Assembly (NCBI GenBank): GCA_036271015.1
Contig: DATBBL010000056.1
Span: 1-24,301, forward strand
DNA length: 24,301 bases
DNA from: DASUAS01 sp036271015
GTDB lineage: Bacteria; Actinomycetota; Acidimicrobiia; IMCC26256; DASPTH01
Reading direction: 5' to 3'
In this document: positions 1 through 6,040 of the stretch, piece by piece
Position numbering within the stretch: the stretch's first letter is position 1
Layout of the letters: every line of letters begins with the position of its first letter
Notes under the pieces: generated by a model
The model's database searches: none
The model's input: the letters and a program-made list of their open reading frames with translations, nothing else
What the model was told of the DNA's origin: nothing
Position numbers and translations under genes: made by a program

Positions 1-1062
1 GGACTCGACGAACAGGAACTGCGAGAACACCGCCGCGACCTCGACCATGCAGGTCGTGTCGTCGTACACGATGAAGCCGCACGCGCCCATGCCGCTGCCC
101 ACCGATTCGACGCCCTCGTACGACAGCGAGGCATCGAGCTCCCCGTCGCGGATGACCGGGTTGGTGACACCGGGGAACACCGCCTTGATCGTGCGGCCGG
201 GTCGGGGACCGCCACCGACGGCGGTGATGACCTCGCGGAGGCTGGTGCCCGGCTCGACCTCGTCGACACCCGCGTGCACGACGTCGCCCACGACGGTGCA
301 CACCACGTTGCCCGGCGTCTGTCGGGTGCCATGACCACGGAACCAGTCCACCCCGCGCACGAGGATGTGCGGGACGTTGGCGAGGGTCTCGACGTTGTTG
401 ACGAGGGTGGGGTTCGAGCCGTCACCGGCGTCGGAGAGGCCGCCGTCGGCCGGTGCCACCGAGCTCCATCCCAGCTGCGGCGTGGTCGCGAACAGGCCGT
501 GCTGGTACGGCGGGAGGACACGCGGGTACGGCGGGTTGCCCTCGATCACCTCGAGCAGTGCCTTCTCCTCCCCGTAGAGGTACTCCTCGGGACCGGCGAC
601 GACGACGAGCTCGCAGTCGCGACAGATGCCCGCCTCCTGCATCTCGACGATCGCACGGGTGACGCGTTCGCGCTCCTCCGCGAAGCTCTCCTTCAGCGCG
701 AGGAACGCGCGCTCGGCGTCGACGACGAACGCGGCGATGAGCAGTCCTTCGACGACCTGGTACGGGTTGGCGCGCAGCAGGGCGCGGTCCTTGAACGTCC
801 CCGGCTCGCCCTCGGCACCGTTGCACACCGCGTAGCGCCGCGACGCCGGCTGGGAGCGGACGCTCGTCCACTTGGTGGCGGTGGGGAAGCCGGCGCCGCC
901 GCGACCGCGGAGCCCGGCCCGGCTCACCAGTGCGATGGTCTCGTCGGCGCCGAGGTCGATGGCCCGCTGGAGTCCGAGCCCGCCGATGTCGGTGGCGAGG
1001 TATTCGTCGATCGAACCGACGGCGCGTTCGGGCAGGAGATAGCGATCGGTCACGTGGGTCAT
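1..1062 (-). CDS. NuoF-like NADH-binding flavoprotein subunit (3' end cut by window edge)
   Basis: The 354 visible residues match the 51-kDa (NuoF/HoxF) family, which binds NADH and FMN and passes electrons to an Fe-S cluster. Seen: the glycine-rich GRGGAGFPTATKW at about residues 53-65, the FMN-site segment VCNGAEGEPGTFKDR at 79-93, YLYGEEKALLEVIEG near 161-175, an SLBB-like segment near 253-285, and NNVETLANV before it. The window ends after FVES, just where the family's Cys-rich SCGxCxPCR motif would begin, so the C-terminal Fe-S domain is not visible. The start is the ATG at 1060-1062, with a GAGGG-type site upstream. No nuoE or other complex I gene is visible beside it, so it may serve a stand-alone NAD(P)H-dependent reductase or a formate dehydrogenase/hydrogenase-like complex rather than Nuo. 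The family is secure; the complex it belongs to is not. Confidence 0.88.
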   Translation of the reverse strand, partial: MTHVTDRYLLPERAVGSIDEYLATDIGGLGLQRAIDLGADETIALVSRAGLRGRGGAGFPTATKWTSVRSQPASRRYAVCNGAEGEPGTFKDRALLRANPYQVVEGLLIAAFVVDAERAFLALKESFAEERERVTRAIVEMQEAGICRDCELVVVAGPEEYLYGEEKALLEVIEGNPPYPRVLPPYQHGLFATTPQLGWSSVAPADGGLSDAGDGSNPTLVNNVETLANVPHILVRGVDWFRGHGTRQTPGNVVCTVVGDVVHAGVDEVEPGTSLREVITAVGGGPRPGRTIKAVFPGVTNPVIRDGELDASLSYEGVESVGSGMGACGFIVYDDTTCMVEVAAVFSQFLFVES

Positions 1063-1124
1063 GATGCACCCTCGACCGTCGGAACGTCGCCGGTGGCCGA
1101 CCGCACGGTGGCGCGGGGCTGGGG

Positions 1125-1448
1125 TCAGCGCTTCTTGGTCTTCCCGGCGCGGCCCTTCCCGCCCGTGCCCTTCCCGTCGTCGACGAGCTCGCGCCAGCTC
1201 GTGGCCTCGATCGTCACCCCGTACCGCTTCGCGGCCGCCTGGATGCGCTTCCAGGCGCGGTCGCGCTCGGTGTTGCTGACCCCCTCGACCTGGTCGAAGC
1301 GGGCGATCGCGTTGCGGACGTGGCGGGCGTCGGTGAGTGGTTCCTTGCGCTCCTTCGGGAACGCGAACTGCGATGCCGGCAGGTCGTTCTGCTCGGCGGT
1401 GCTGAGGGCCTGGCTGCGGCGGGCGGCCTTCTCTTTGGCGGTGGCCAT
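1125..1448 (-). CDS. small basic protein, DUF6582-like
   Basis: A 107-residue protein with a basic N-terminal segment, a compact central domain (about 20-90) and a Gly/Lys-rich tail ending in GKTKKR. The core LPASQFAFPKERKEPL, then DARHVRNAIARFDQV and RAWKRIQAAAKRYGV, resembles DUF6582, a domain of unknown function also found attached to phage prohead proteins; this assignment is from memory. The alternating helix-forming and basic residues suggest a small nucleic-acid- or protein-binding domain, but no function is known. It starts at the ATG at 1446-1448 and ends 62 nt before the NuoF-like gene in the same direction, so co-transcription is possible but not required. Confidence 0.7.
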   Translation of the reverse strand: MATAKEKAARRSQALSTAEQNDLPASQFAFPKERKEPLTDARHVRNAIARFDQVEGVSNTERDRAWKRIQAAAKRYGVTIEATSWRELVDDGKGTGGKGRAGKTKKR

Positions 1449-1573
1449 GGGCGTCTCCCCGTTCGGGCACCGGCAGAAGCTGTGCGTCTACCCGGTGAGC
1501 CGGACGGACACGCATCGCGTGACGACGAATCGGCGGGGAGTCGGCCGGCCCCACAGTGGGTAGAGGCGCGGTG

Positions 1574-1585
1574 CCGACCGGTCGG
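1574..1585. promoter_or_regulatory. 12-bp perfect palindrome upstream of the hydrolase gene
   Basis: CCGACCGGTCGG is self-complementary and lies 20 nt before the ATG at 1606, in the 157-nt gap between two divergent genes. A second short inverted repeat, CCCAC-A-GTGGG, lies at 1550-1560. The position suits an operator, but short GC palindromes are common in DNA of this composition. Confidence 0.3.
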
Positions 1586-1605
1586 CCGCAGGATCGGAGG
1601 CGACG

Positions 1606-2337
1606 ATGCCCCAACGCGAGCTGGAGCTGGCCGTGGGCCCCACCGGCACGATCCACGGCGACCTGGTCGTGCCCGACGGCGCTGGGGGCGTGGTGCTGTT
1701 CGCGCACGGGAGCGGGAGCAGCCGTGGCAGCCCGCGCAACCAGGAGGTCGCGGCGCGCCTGCGACGCGAGGGCCTGGCGACCCTGCTCTTCGACCTCCTG
1801 ACCGAGAGCGAGGAGCGGGCCGATCGCGACACCGGGCACCTGCGGTTCGACATCGAGCTGCTGGCGCAACGCGTCGAGCTCGCGGTCTCCGCGGTCGTCG
1901 ACGACCCCGTCACCAGGGCCCTCCCGATCGGGCTCTTCGGGGCGAGCACCGGGGCGGCGGCGGCGCTGGTGGCCGCGGCCCGCGATCCGGCGCCCATCGC
2001 GGCGCTCGTCGCCCGTGGTGGCCGTCCCGATCTCGCCGGTGACGCCCTCGAATCGGTGCAGGCGCCGACGTTGCTCATCGTCGGCGAGCGCGACCGCCAG
2101 GTCCGGGAGCTGAACGAGGCCGCCGGCGCACGCCTCCGCTGCCGTCACCAGCTCGTCGTGGTGCCACGGGCCACCCACCTGTTCGAGGAACCCGGTGCCC
2201 TCGAAGAGGTCGCGCGCCTCGCGGGCGACTGGTTCACCACCTCCTTCGCCGCCCGAGCTCCTTCGCCGCCCGAGCGGGCGCGGGCGGGCGGGGCCCCCGA
2301 TGAGGGTGCGGCGGCGAGGTTCGGGTGGCACCGGTGA
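1606..2337 (+). CDS. alpha/beta hydrolase (dienelactone hydrolase-like)
   Basis: A 243-residue alpha/beta-hydrolase-fold protein, probably cytoplasmic. Seen: an oxyanion-loop-type segment VVLFAHGSGSSRGSPRN near residues 29-45, the nucleophile elbow GASTGAA (Ser), an acid in the strand LLIVGERDRQV, and the catalytic His in RATHLFEEPG. Hydrolases of this type are often annotated as dienelactone hydrolase family or fused to phosphoribosyltransferases; the substrate cannot be inferred. The start is fixed by a GGAGG at 1596-1600, five nt before ATG 1606. The last 27 or so residues are a Pro/Gly/Arg/Ala-rich tail produced by a 17-bp tandem duplication that shifts the frame. With one copy the frame would stop at 2301-2303, so this tail is probably recent and non-functional. 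Confidence 0.85.
   Translation: MPQRELELAVGPTGTIHGDLVVPDGAGGVVLFAHGSGSSRGSPRNQEVAARLRREGLATLLFDLLTESEERADRDTGHLRFDIELLAQRVELAVSAVVDDPVTRALPIGLFGASTGAAAALVAAARDPAPIAALVARGGRPDLAGDALESVQAPTLLIVGERDRQVRELNEAAGARLRCRHQLVVVPRATHLFEEPGALEEVARLAGDWFTTSFAARAPSPPERARAGGAPDEGAAARFGWHR
2241..2275 (+). repeat. 17-bp exact tandem duplication in the 3' end of the hydrolase gene
   Basis: CTCCTTCGCCGCCCGAG occurs at 2241-2257 and again, directly adjacent, at 2258-2274, with one further matching base at 2275. Seventeen is not a multiple of three, so the second copy changes the reading frame of the hydrolase after residue 217 or so. Confidence 0.95.
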
Positions 2338-2364
2338 TCGGTGCACGCGGGCCGGCCGAGCCCG

Positions 2365-2370
2365 TACGCT
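2365..2370 (+). promoter_or_regulatory. candidate -10 box (TACGCT) for a leaderless transcript
   Basis: TACGCT fits the actinobacterial TANNNT -10 consensus. It ends six nt before the GTG at 2377-2379 and nine nt before the ATG at 2380, and no Shine-Dalgarno sequence lies between. That geometry would place the transcript start on or next to the start codon. No convincing -35 box is seen. Confidence 0.5.
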
Positions 2371-2379
2371 GAACCGGTG

Positions 2380-2646
2380 ATGGCCGAACGGAGCGCCGAG
2401 GGCGAGGACGGGGACGCCGACCTCGAGTTGGGTGCCGACGTCGAAGCCCTCGTCGAGGACGACGACGACGAGCTCGAGCTCGAGCTCGACGAGACCCGTC
2501 ACTACCAGCAGGACCCCAACCACCTGGCCGAGAACGCGCGCGACGAGGACGAGCAGGAGCAGGACGACGAGCTCGAGCTCGACCAGACCGAGCTCGACGA
2601 GCTCGGCCTGACGCTCGACGACCCGCACCAACCCGAATCGGAGTAG
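2380..2646 (+). CDS. small, very acidic low-complexity protein
   Basis: An 88-residue protein in which 38 residues (about 43%) are Asp or Glu, with only three Arg and no Lys. It carries runs such as EDDDDELELELDE and QDDELELDQTELDELG separated by a more ordinary central stretch (TRHYQQDPNHLAENARD). There is no Cys, no signal peptide and no membrane segment. I do not recognise a family; the composition suggests a disordered, highly charged protein, for example a nucleic-acid mimic, a cation buffer or a chaperone-type partner, all of which is speculation. The ATG at 2380 is preferred because of the -10-like box just upstream; the in-frame GTG at 2377 or GTG at 2341 are alternatives. It converges on the gene ending at 2663 with only 16 nt between the stops. 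Confidence 0.65.
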   Translation: MAERSAEGEDGDADLELGADVEALVEDDDDELELELDETRHYQQDPNHLAENARDEDEQEQDDELELDQTELDELGLTLDDPHQPESE

Positions 2647-2662
2647 CGCGCTCCCTTCGTGG

Positions 2663-3316
2663 TCAGCAGCAGACGGAGGGATGCAGCACGGGCTCGAACC
2701 CGGCGCGGAGCGCGGCGACGGAGGTCGGCGGGGTGAGGACCCGGACCTCCCCGCGCACCGGTCGCAGCTGCGGCGCGTTCCAGCCCTGGTGAGCGAACGC
2801 GAGCGTCCGGTCGCCGCGGACCAGACGGGCTTCGTTGGTGCCGACGACGATGACGGTGCCGTCGGGCAGGTCGGAGAGGGGAGCGGACCACACGCGACGG
2901 TCCCGCGCCCGCTCCAGGCCGGCGCCGCGGTGCAGTCGCTCCCGGCCGAGACGCCGGTTCAACCCGGTCGCGGGGAGCGGTGCGTCGAGGGCGAGCGCGC
3001 GGCGGAGCGCGTCCTGGTACGAGCGGTAGGCGGCCGGCCGGCACGTGGCGCACGGCCGGTGTCCGGCGGCCAGGGCGACGGCGTCGTCGAGGAAGAACAG
3101 CGGCGTCCAGCGGCGCGGGTCGGCGAGCGGTTGCCGCCGATCGCGGAACGACGTGACGCACGTGATCCAGTGGTCGCCGCGGTGGTGGTGGACGAGCGCT
3201 CCGCTCCCGTCGACCAGGCACCCGCGGTTGCCGGTGAAGAGGCCGCGCGCGGCGACCGCGTGGAGGTCACCCCACGGATCCACCCGGTTGCGACGCGGGT
3301 GCGGTTCAGGCGGCAT
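2663..3316 (-). CDS. uncharacterised protein with an Ada-like cysteine motif, last gene of the alkylation-repair operon
   Basis: A 217-residue protein whose N-terminal part (HPRRNRVDPWGDLHAV, RGLFTGNRGCLVD) recurs in actinobacterial hypothetical proteins, as I recall. Residues 71-94 (TPLFFLDDAVALAAGHRPCATCRP) parallel the metal-binding segment of Ada, where ...FxxxxEALAAGFRPCKRCxP carries the last two zinc ligands. Cys89 and Cys92 match that pair; Cys33 and Cys53 are candidates for the other two ligands, though Ada spaces its first two Cys four residues apart. The protein ends in VCC. The ATG at 3314-3316 lies inside the end of the upstream oxygenase gene (11-nt overlap), implying translational coupling. 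Inference: a DNA- or phosphotriester-interacting repair protein. Function unproven; the resemblance was judged by eye. Confidence 0.8.
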   Translation of the reverse strand: MPPEPHPRRNRVDPWGDLHAVAARGLFTGNRGCLVDGSGALVHHHRGDHWITCVTSFRDRRQPLADPRRWTPLFFLDDAVALAAGHRPCATCRPAAYRSYQDALRRALALDAPLPATGLNRRLGRERLHRGAGLERARDRRVWSAPLSDLPDGTVIVVGTNEARLVRGDRTLAFAHQGWNAPQLRPVRGEVRVLTPPTSVAALRAGFEPVLHPSVCC

Positions 3317-4025
3317 CGTGGAAGACGAGCCCAAGCGCGTGGCGCCGACCCGAGCGCACCGTGCTGACACCGTGGCGCATCGGTGCGGACGACCATCCCC
3401 GCGCCGAACGCACCGGCCGGTCGCGCGTCGTGAAGACCACCGCGTGGCCGCGCGGGATCGTCGTGGCCGTCGCCCGGGACTGCGCACGCGGGCGTTGCTC
3501 GACCACGACGAACTCACCTCCTGTGAAGTCGTCGCCGGGTTCGTCGAGCCCGACGACGACCTGCAGCGGGAAGACCAGGTCCCCGTAGAGGTCGCGGTGC
3601 AGGGCGTTCCAGTCGCCGCGCCCATAGCGCAGCAGCAGCGGCGTCGGTCGCTCCTGCCCGGTGCGGTGGCACGCGTCGAGCCAGTCGCCGAAGGCGTCGG
3701 GCCACGGCGCCGGCCGGCCCAGGCGCTCGTACCAGGTGCGGGCGACGACGAGCAGGTGCGGCCAGCAGGCGGCGCGCAACGCCGCGACCGCCGGGGGCAG
3801 CGGGTGGTCGAAGTAGCGGTACTCGCCGCGGCCGAACCGATGTCGGGCCATGTCGACGGTGGACCGGAAGCGGGCGTCGTCGTCGTCGTAGAGCTCCACC
3901 AGCGCCGCGCACTCGTCGTCGGTGAGCACCGGGCCGGTCGGCGCGCAACCGATCCGGTCGAGCTCGTCGCCGATGCCCGGCCAGTCGAGCGCGGCGACGC
4001 GCCGGCGCCAGCTCGCGGTGTTCAC
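3306..4025 (-). CDS. 2OG-Fe(II) oxygenase (prolyl-4-hydroxylase-like fold), alkylation operon
   Basis: A 239-residue non-haem iron, 2-oxoglutarate-dependent oxygenase, probably cytoplasmic. Seen: the iron-binding HxD at His143-Asp145 (NALHRDLYGD), the GGEFVVVEQRPR strand typical of the family near 169-180, the distal His218 (MRHGVS) and a 2OG-binding Arg at 227/228 in RSGRRHALGLVFHD. It differs from the AlkB two genes upstream: it has the P4H-type layout, with no RxNxTxR signature. It begins at a GTG (4023-4025) that overlaps the ogt stop by 4 nt. Its place in the operon suggests a role in the response to alkylation damage, perhaps demethylation of nucleic acid or of a protein. The real substrate is not known to me. 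Confidence 0.88.
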   Translation of the reverse strand: MNTASWRRRVAALDWPGIGDELDRIGCAPTGPVLTDDECAALVELYDDDDARFRSTVDMARHRFGRGEYRYFDHPLPPAVAALRAACWPHLLVVARTWYERLGRPAPWPDAFGDWLDACHRTGQERPTPLLLRYGRGDWNALHRDLYGDLVFPLQVVVGLDEPGDDFTGGEFVVVEQRPRAQSRATATTIPRGHAVVFTTRDRPVRSARGWSSAPMRHGVSTVRSGRRHALGLVFHDAA

Positions 4026-4636
4026 GCCGCGGACTCCATCTCCAGCAGGTCGCGCTTGAGCGCGGTGCCGCCGCGATAGTCGCCGACCGAGCCGTCACTG
4101 CGCACGACGCGGTGGCACGGGATCACCAGCGGGATCGGGTTGTGGGAGCACGCGCTCGCGGCGGCGCGGACGGCAGCCGGGCGCCCCGCGCCGCGCGCCG
4201 CCACCGTGTAGCTCTCGGTGCGTCCGTACGGGATGGTGCGCAGGTGCTCGAGCACGTCGCGGCGGAAGCCGCGCGCGAGCCGGAGATCGAGCGGGAGGTC
4301 GAACGTCGCCACCGTCCCGTCCAGGTAGCCGTCGACCTGCCGGGCCGCGGTATCGAGCCGGCCCGGGGCGCGCAGGACGCGCGGGCTCACCGAGTCGGCC
4401 AGCTCGGCGACCACGGCATCGAACCCCTCGAGCGCGAACGCCACCCGCAGCAGGCCGCGTGGGGACGCGGCGAGGAGGAGCGGCCCGATGCGGGTGTCGA
4501 TGGTGGTGTAGGCGACGTCGAGCAGGCCCTCGTCGTCGGCGCGCGCGACGAATCGCTCGTGCAGCGACGAGGGGACCGGCGCGGCTGCGCCGTCGAGCAG
4601 CACCGCGGGGTCCACGTCGTCGAGGCGCTCGGTCAT
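4022..4636 (-). CDS. ogt: methylated-DNA-[protein]-cysteine S-methyltransferase
   Basis: A 204-residue suicide alkyltransferase that moves alkyl groups from O6-alkylguanine in DNA to its own cysteine. Seen: the active site IPCHRV with acceptor Cys174, the preceding SHNPIP (Asn166), an Arg-finger region RPAAVRAAA (Arg157), IPYGRTESY near 135-143, and the C-terminal DYRGGTALKRDLLEME. An N-terminal segment of about 45 residues (MTERLDDVDPAVLLDG..., residues 1-45) precedes the usual domain and could contact the sigma factor encoded just upstream; that is conjecture. The ATG at 4634-4636 overlaps the sigma-factor stop as ATGA, and the gene's own stop overlaps the next GTG, so expression is coupled on both sides. 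Confidence 0.93.
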   Translation of the reverse strand: MTERLDDVDPAVLLDGAAAPVPSSLHERFVARADDEGLLDVAYTTIDTRIGPLLLAASPRGLLRVAFALEGFDAVVAELADSVSPRVLRAPGRLDTAARQVDGYLDGTVATFDLPLDLRLARGFRRDVLEHLRTIPYGRTESYTVAARGAGRPAAVRAAASACSHNPIPLVIPCHRVVRSDGSVGDYRGGTALKRDLLEMESAA

Positions 4637-5151
4637 GGTCGGTCCTTCCGGAGTCGGGTGCGGAGCCGGGCGATGCCGTCGGACACGTTGCGGCGGGCGG
4701 CCGCCTCGCTGGTGCCCATCGCCCGGGCGATCTCCGGATACGGGAGATCGCCGAGGTGGCGGTAGACGACCGCGGTGCGCTGCTTCGGCGCCAGCGCGTC
4801 GAGTGCGGCGCGCAGCTCGTCGCGACCGTCGGAGTCGGTGACCTGGGGTGTGGTCAGGTGCTGGTCGGGCACGCGTTCGGTCGGGACCGGCCGCCGGCGC
4901 GCGGCTCTGAGAACGTCGACGGCGCGATTGTGGGCGATGGTGACCAGCCAGCCGCGCACGTTGCTGTCGGGCTGTAGCTCGGGGTAGGCGCGCATCGCGG
5001 AGACGAACGTGTCGATCCACGCGTCCTCCGCGTCGGCGGGGTCGAGGATCGCCCGGCACACGCGCATCACGGTCGGGCCGTGCTCCTCGACGACCTGCTC
5101 GAACGGTGGTCGCGACCCGCGGCGCGCGCTCGTCGCGCGAGCCGCGGTCAT
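4633..5151 (-). CDS. ECF-like RNA polymerase sigma factor, alkylation operon
   Basis: A 172-residue sigma-70 family protein with two domains. Region 2 covers about residues 17-86, with AEDAWIDTFVSAMRAYPEL and the promoter-melting/-10 helix NVRGWLVTIAHNRAVDVLRAARRRP. Region 4 covers about 112-165, with ALAPKQRTAVVYRHLGDLPYPEIARAMGTSEAAARRNVSDGIARLR (helix-turn-helix binding the -35 element). There is no region 3 and no anti-sigma gene next to it. It sits between alkB and ogt with ATGA overlaps at both ends. In actinobacteria this type of sigma gene is often paired with an ogt-like gene. It probably directs transcription of its own operon and perhaps other repair genes; what releases its activity is not shown by the sequence. 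Confidence 0.88.
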   Translation of the reverse strand: MTAARATSARRGSRPPFEQVVEEHGPTVMRVCRAILDPADAEDAWIDTFVSAMRAYPELQPDSNVRGWLVTIAHNRAVDVLRAARRRPVPTERVPDQHLTTPQVTDSDGRDELRAALDALAPKQRTAVVYRHLGDLPYPEIARAMGTSEAAARRNVSDGIARLRTRLRKDRP

Positions 5152-5951
5152 GCCAGGCCGGTTTCGCGGACCGTGATGCTGAGCCGGCCCGGGGGGAGGT
5201 CGAGCCCGGCGGGGCCGGTCCCGTCGAGCACCTTGGGGACCCCGTGGTAGATGCGCCGGTTGCGGCCCCAGAACACGAGCAGGTCGCCCGAGGCGAGCTG
5301 GACGTCGGTGAAGGGCGCGGTGCGGCGGTCGGTCCCAGCCATGCGGAACACACAGGTGTCGCCGAGGCTGATGGTGACCACGGGGGCCGACGACGGCTCC
5401 TCGCCGTCCTGGTGCAGGCCCAGCCGGGCACCGGGCGCGTAGAGGTTGACGATGGCGGCGTCGGGCTCGAACGGGCTCCCGGCGCCCTGATCGGCGCCGG
5501 TGTCGGCGACCGCGCGCCGGGCGAGGGCGGCGAGGGCGGGCGGCAACGGCTTCACCGGGGCCCCGTCGGTGTCGTCGGCGGTGCGCGAGTAGGCGTACGG
5601 CTGCCAGTGCCAGCCGAGACACACCGACTGGACGGTCATCAGGTGGCCGGTGGGGACCCGCGGGTGGCGGAGCCCGGCGGGTGGGCGCGCCCACTCGCGG
5701 AACTGCTCCACCAGGGTGCGCTGCTCGGGCGGGGTCAGCCAACCGCGCACGTGGGCGACGTCGGGCAGCGGTCGGGTGGTGCGCGGCGCGACGGGGGAGG
5801 CCTCCGGGGCGAGGTCAAGGTCGGCGGGGGCACCGAGACCCAGTGCCAATTGCCCGACGCGCCCGGTCCCCGGCGCGGGCAACGTCGTGGGAACGCCGCT
5901 GAGGCGACTGCTCCGCATGCGCCCGCGTGCCGACGGTGACGTTCCGCTCAT
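5148..5951 (-). CDS. alkB: AlkB-family DNA dealkylating dioxygenase
   Basis: A 267-residue 2OG-Fe(II) dioxygenase of the AlkB family, which oxidatively removes methyl groups from 1-methyladenine and 3-methylcytosine. Seen: NLYAPGARLGLHQDGEE with iron ligands His180 and Asp182, ISLGDTCVFRM near 194-204, SGDLLVFWGRNRRIYHGVPKV with the third ligand His236, and the C-terminal RLSITVR (Arg256, Arg262) for 2OG and substrate. E. coli AlkB has RxNxTxR here; Ser replaces the Asn. About 60 extra residues at the N-terminus are low in conserved motifs, so a later start such as Met12 is possible. The ATG at 5949-5951 follows CCAGGT. It is the first gene of the operon; its stop overlaps the sigma-factor ATG. 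Confidence 0.92.
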   Translation of the reverse strand: MSGTSPSARGRMRSSRLSGVPTTLPAPGTGRVGQLALGLGAPADLDLAPEASPVAPRTTRPLPDVAHVRGWLTPPEQRTLVEQFREWARPPAGLRHPRVPTGHLMTVQSVCLGWHWQPYAYSRTADDTDGAPVKPLPPALAALARRAVADTGADQGAGSPFEPDAAIVNLYAPGARLGLHQDGEEPSSAPVVTISLGDTCVFRMAGTDRRTAPFTDVQLASGDLLVFWGRNRRIYHGVPKVLDGTGPAGLDLPPGRLSITVRETGLA

Positions 5952-5965
5952 ACCTGGTGAACGAT

Positions 5966-5986
5966 CCTCACACTCGATCTGTGAGG
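5966..5986. promoter_or_regulatory. inverted repeat upstream of alkB (candidate operator)
   Basis: CCTCACA (5966-5972) and TGTGAGG (5980-5986) form perfect 7-bp arms around a 7-bp spacer. The repeat starts 15 nt upstream of the alkB ATG. A TAACCT hexamer (read on the minus strand, overlapping the repeat's far end) could be a -10 box, which would put the repeat over the transcript start. No T-run follows, so a terminator is less likely. It may bind a regulator or form a hairpin in the 5' leader. Confidence 0.45.
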
Positions 5987-6001
5987 TTACGGCAGCCGTC
6001 T

Positions 6002-6032
6002 CGCTCGGGCGGGGTGGATCCCCGCCCGAGCG
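6002..6032 (-). terminator. strong 13-bp hairpin after the PilZ gene
   Basis: CGCTCGGGCGGGG (6002-6014) pairs perfectly with CCCCGCCCGAGCG (6020-6032) around the loop TGGAT. It lies 8 nt beyond the PilZ stop codon, in the direction of PilZ transcription. There is no U-tract, which is common for actinobacterial terminators. It would separate PilZ from the alkB operon. Confidence 0.65.
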
Positions 6033-6040
6033 CAGTCGCG

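Noticed and set aside
274..1563. A 429-residue plus-strand open frame
   Set aside because: It is antisense to the NuoF-like and DUF6582-like genes, which show clear family motifs on the minus strand.
2663..3625. A 320-residue version of the Ada-like protein starting at 3625
   Set aside because: The first 103 residues are a Ser/Arg-rich shadow of the 2OG oxygenase gene; the motif-bearing protein begins at the ATG at 3316.
4022..5431. One long open frame that ends with Ogt, as if Ogt were fused to a 260-residue N-terminal domain
   Set aside because: The upstream part is an out-of-frame reading of the sigma-factor and alkB genes (Arg/Pro/Ala-rich with no motif). The Ogt ATG at 4636 overlaps the sigma stop, as in the rest of the operon.
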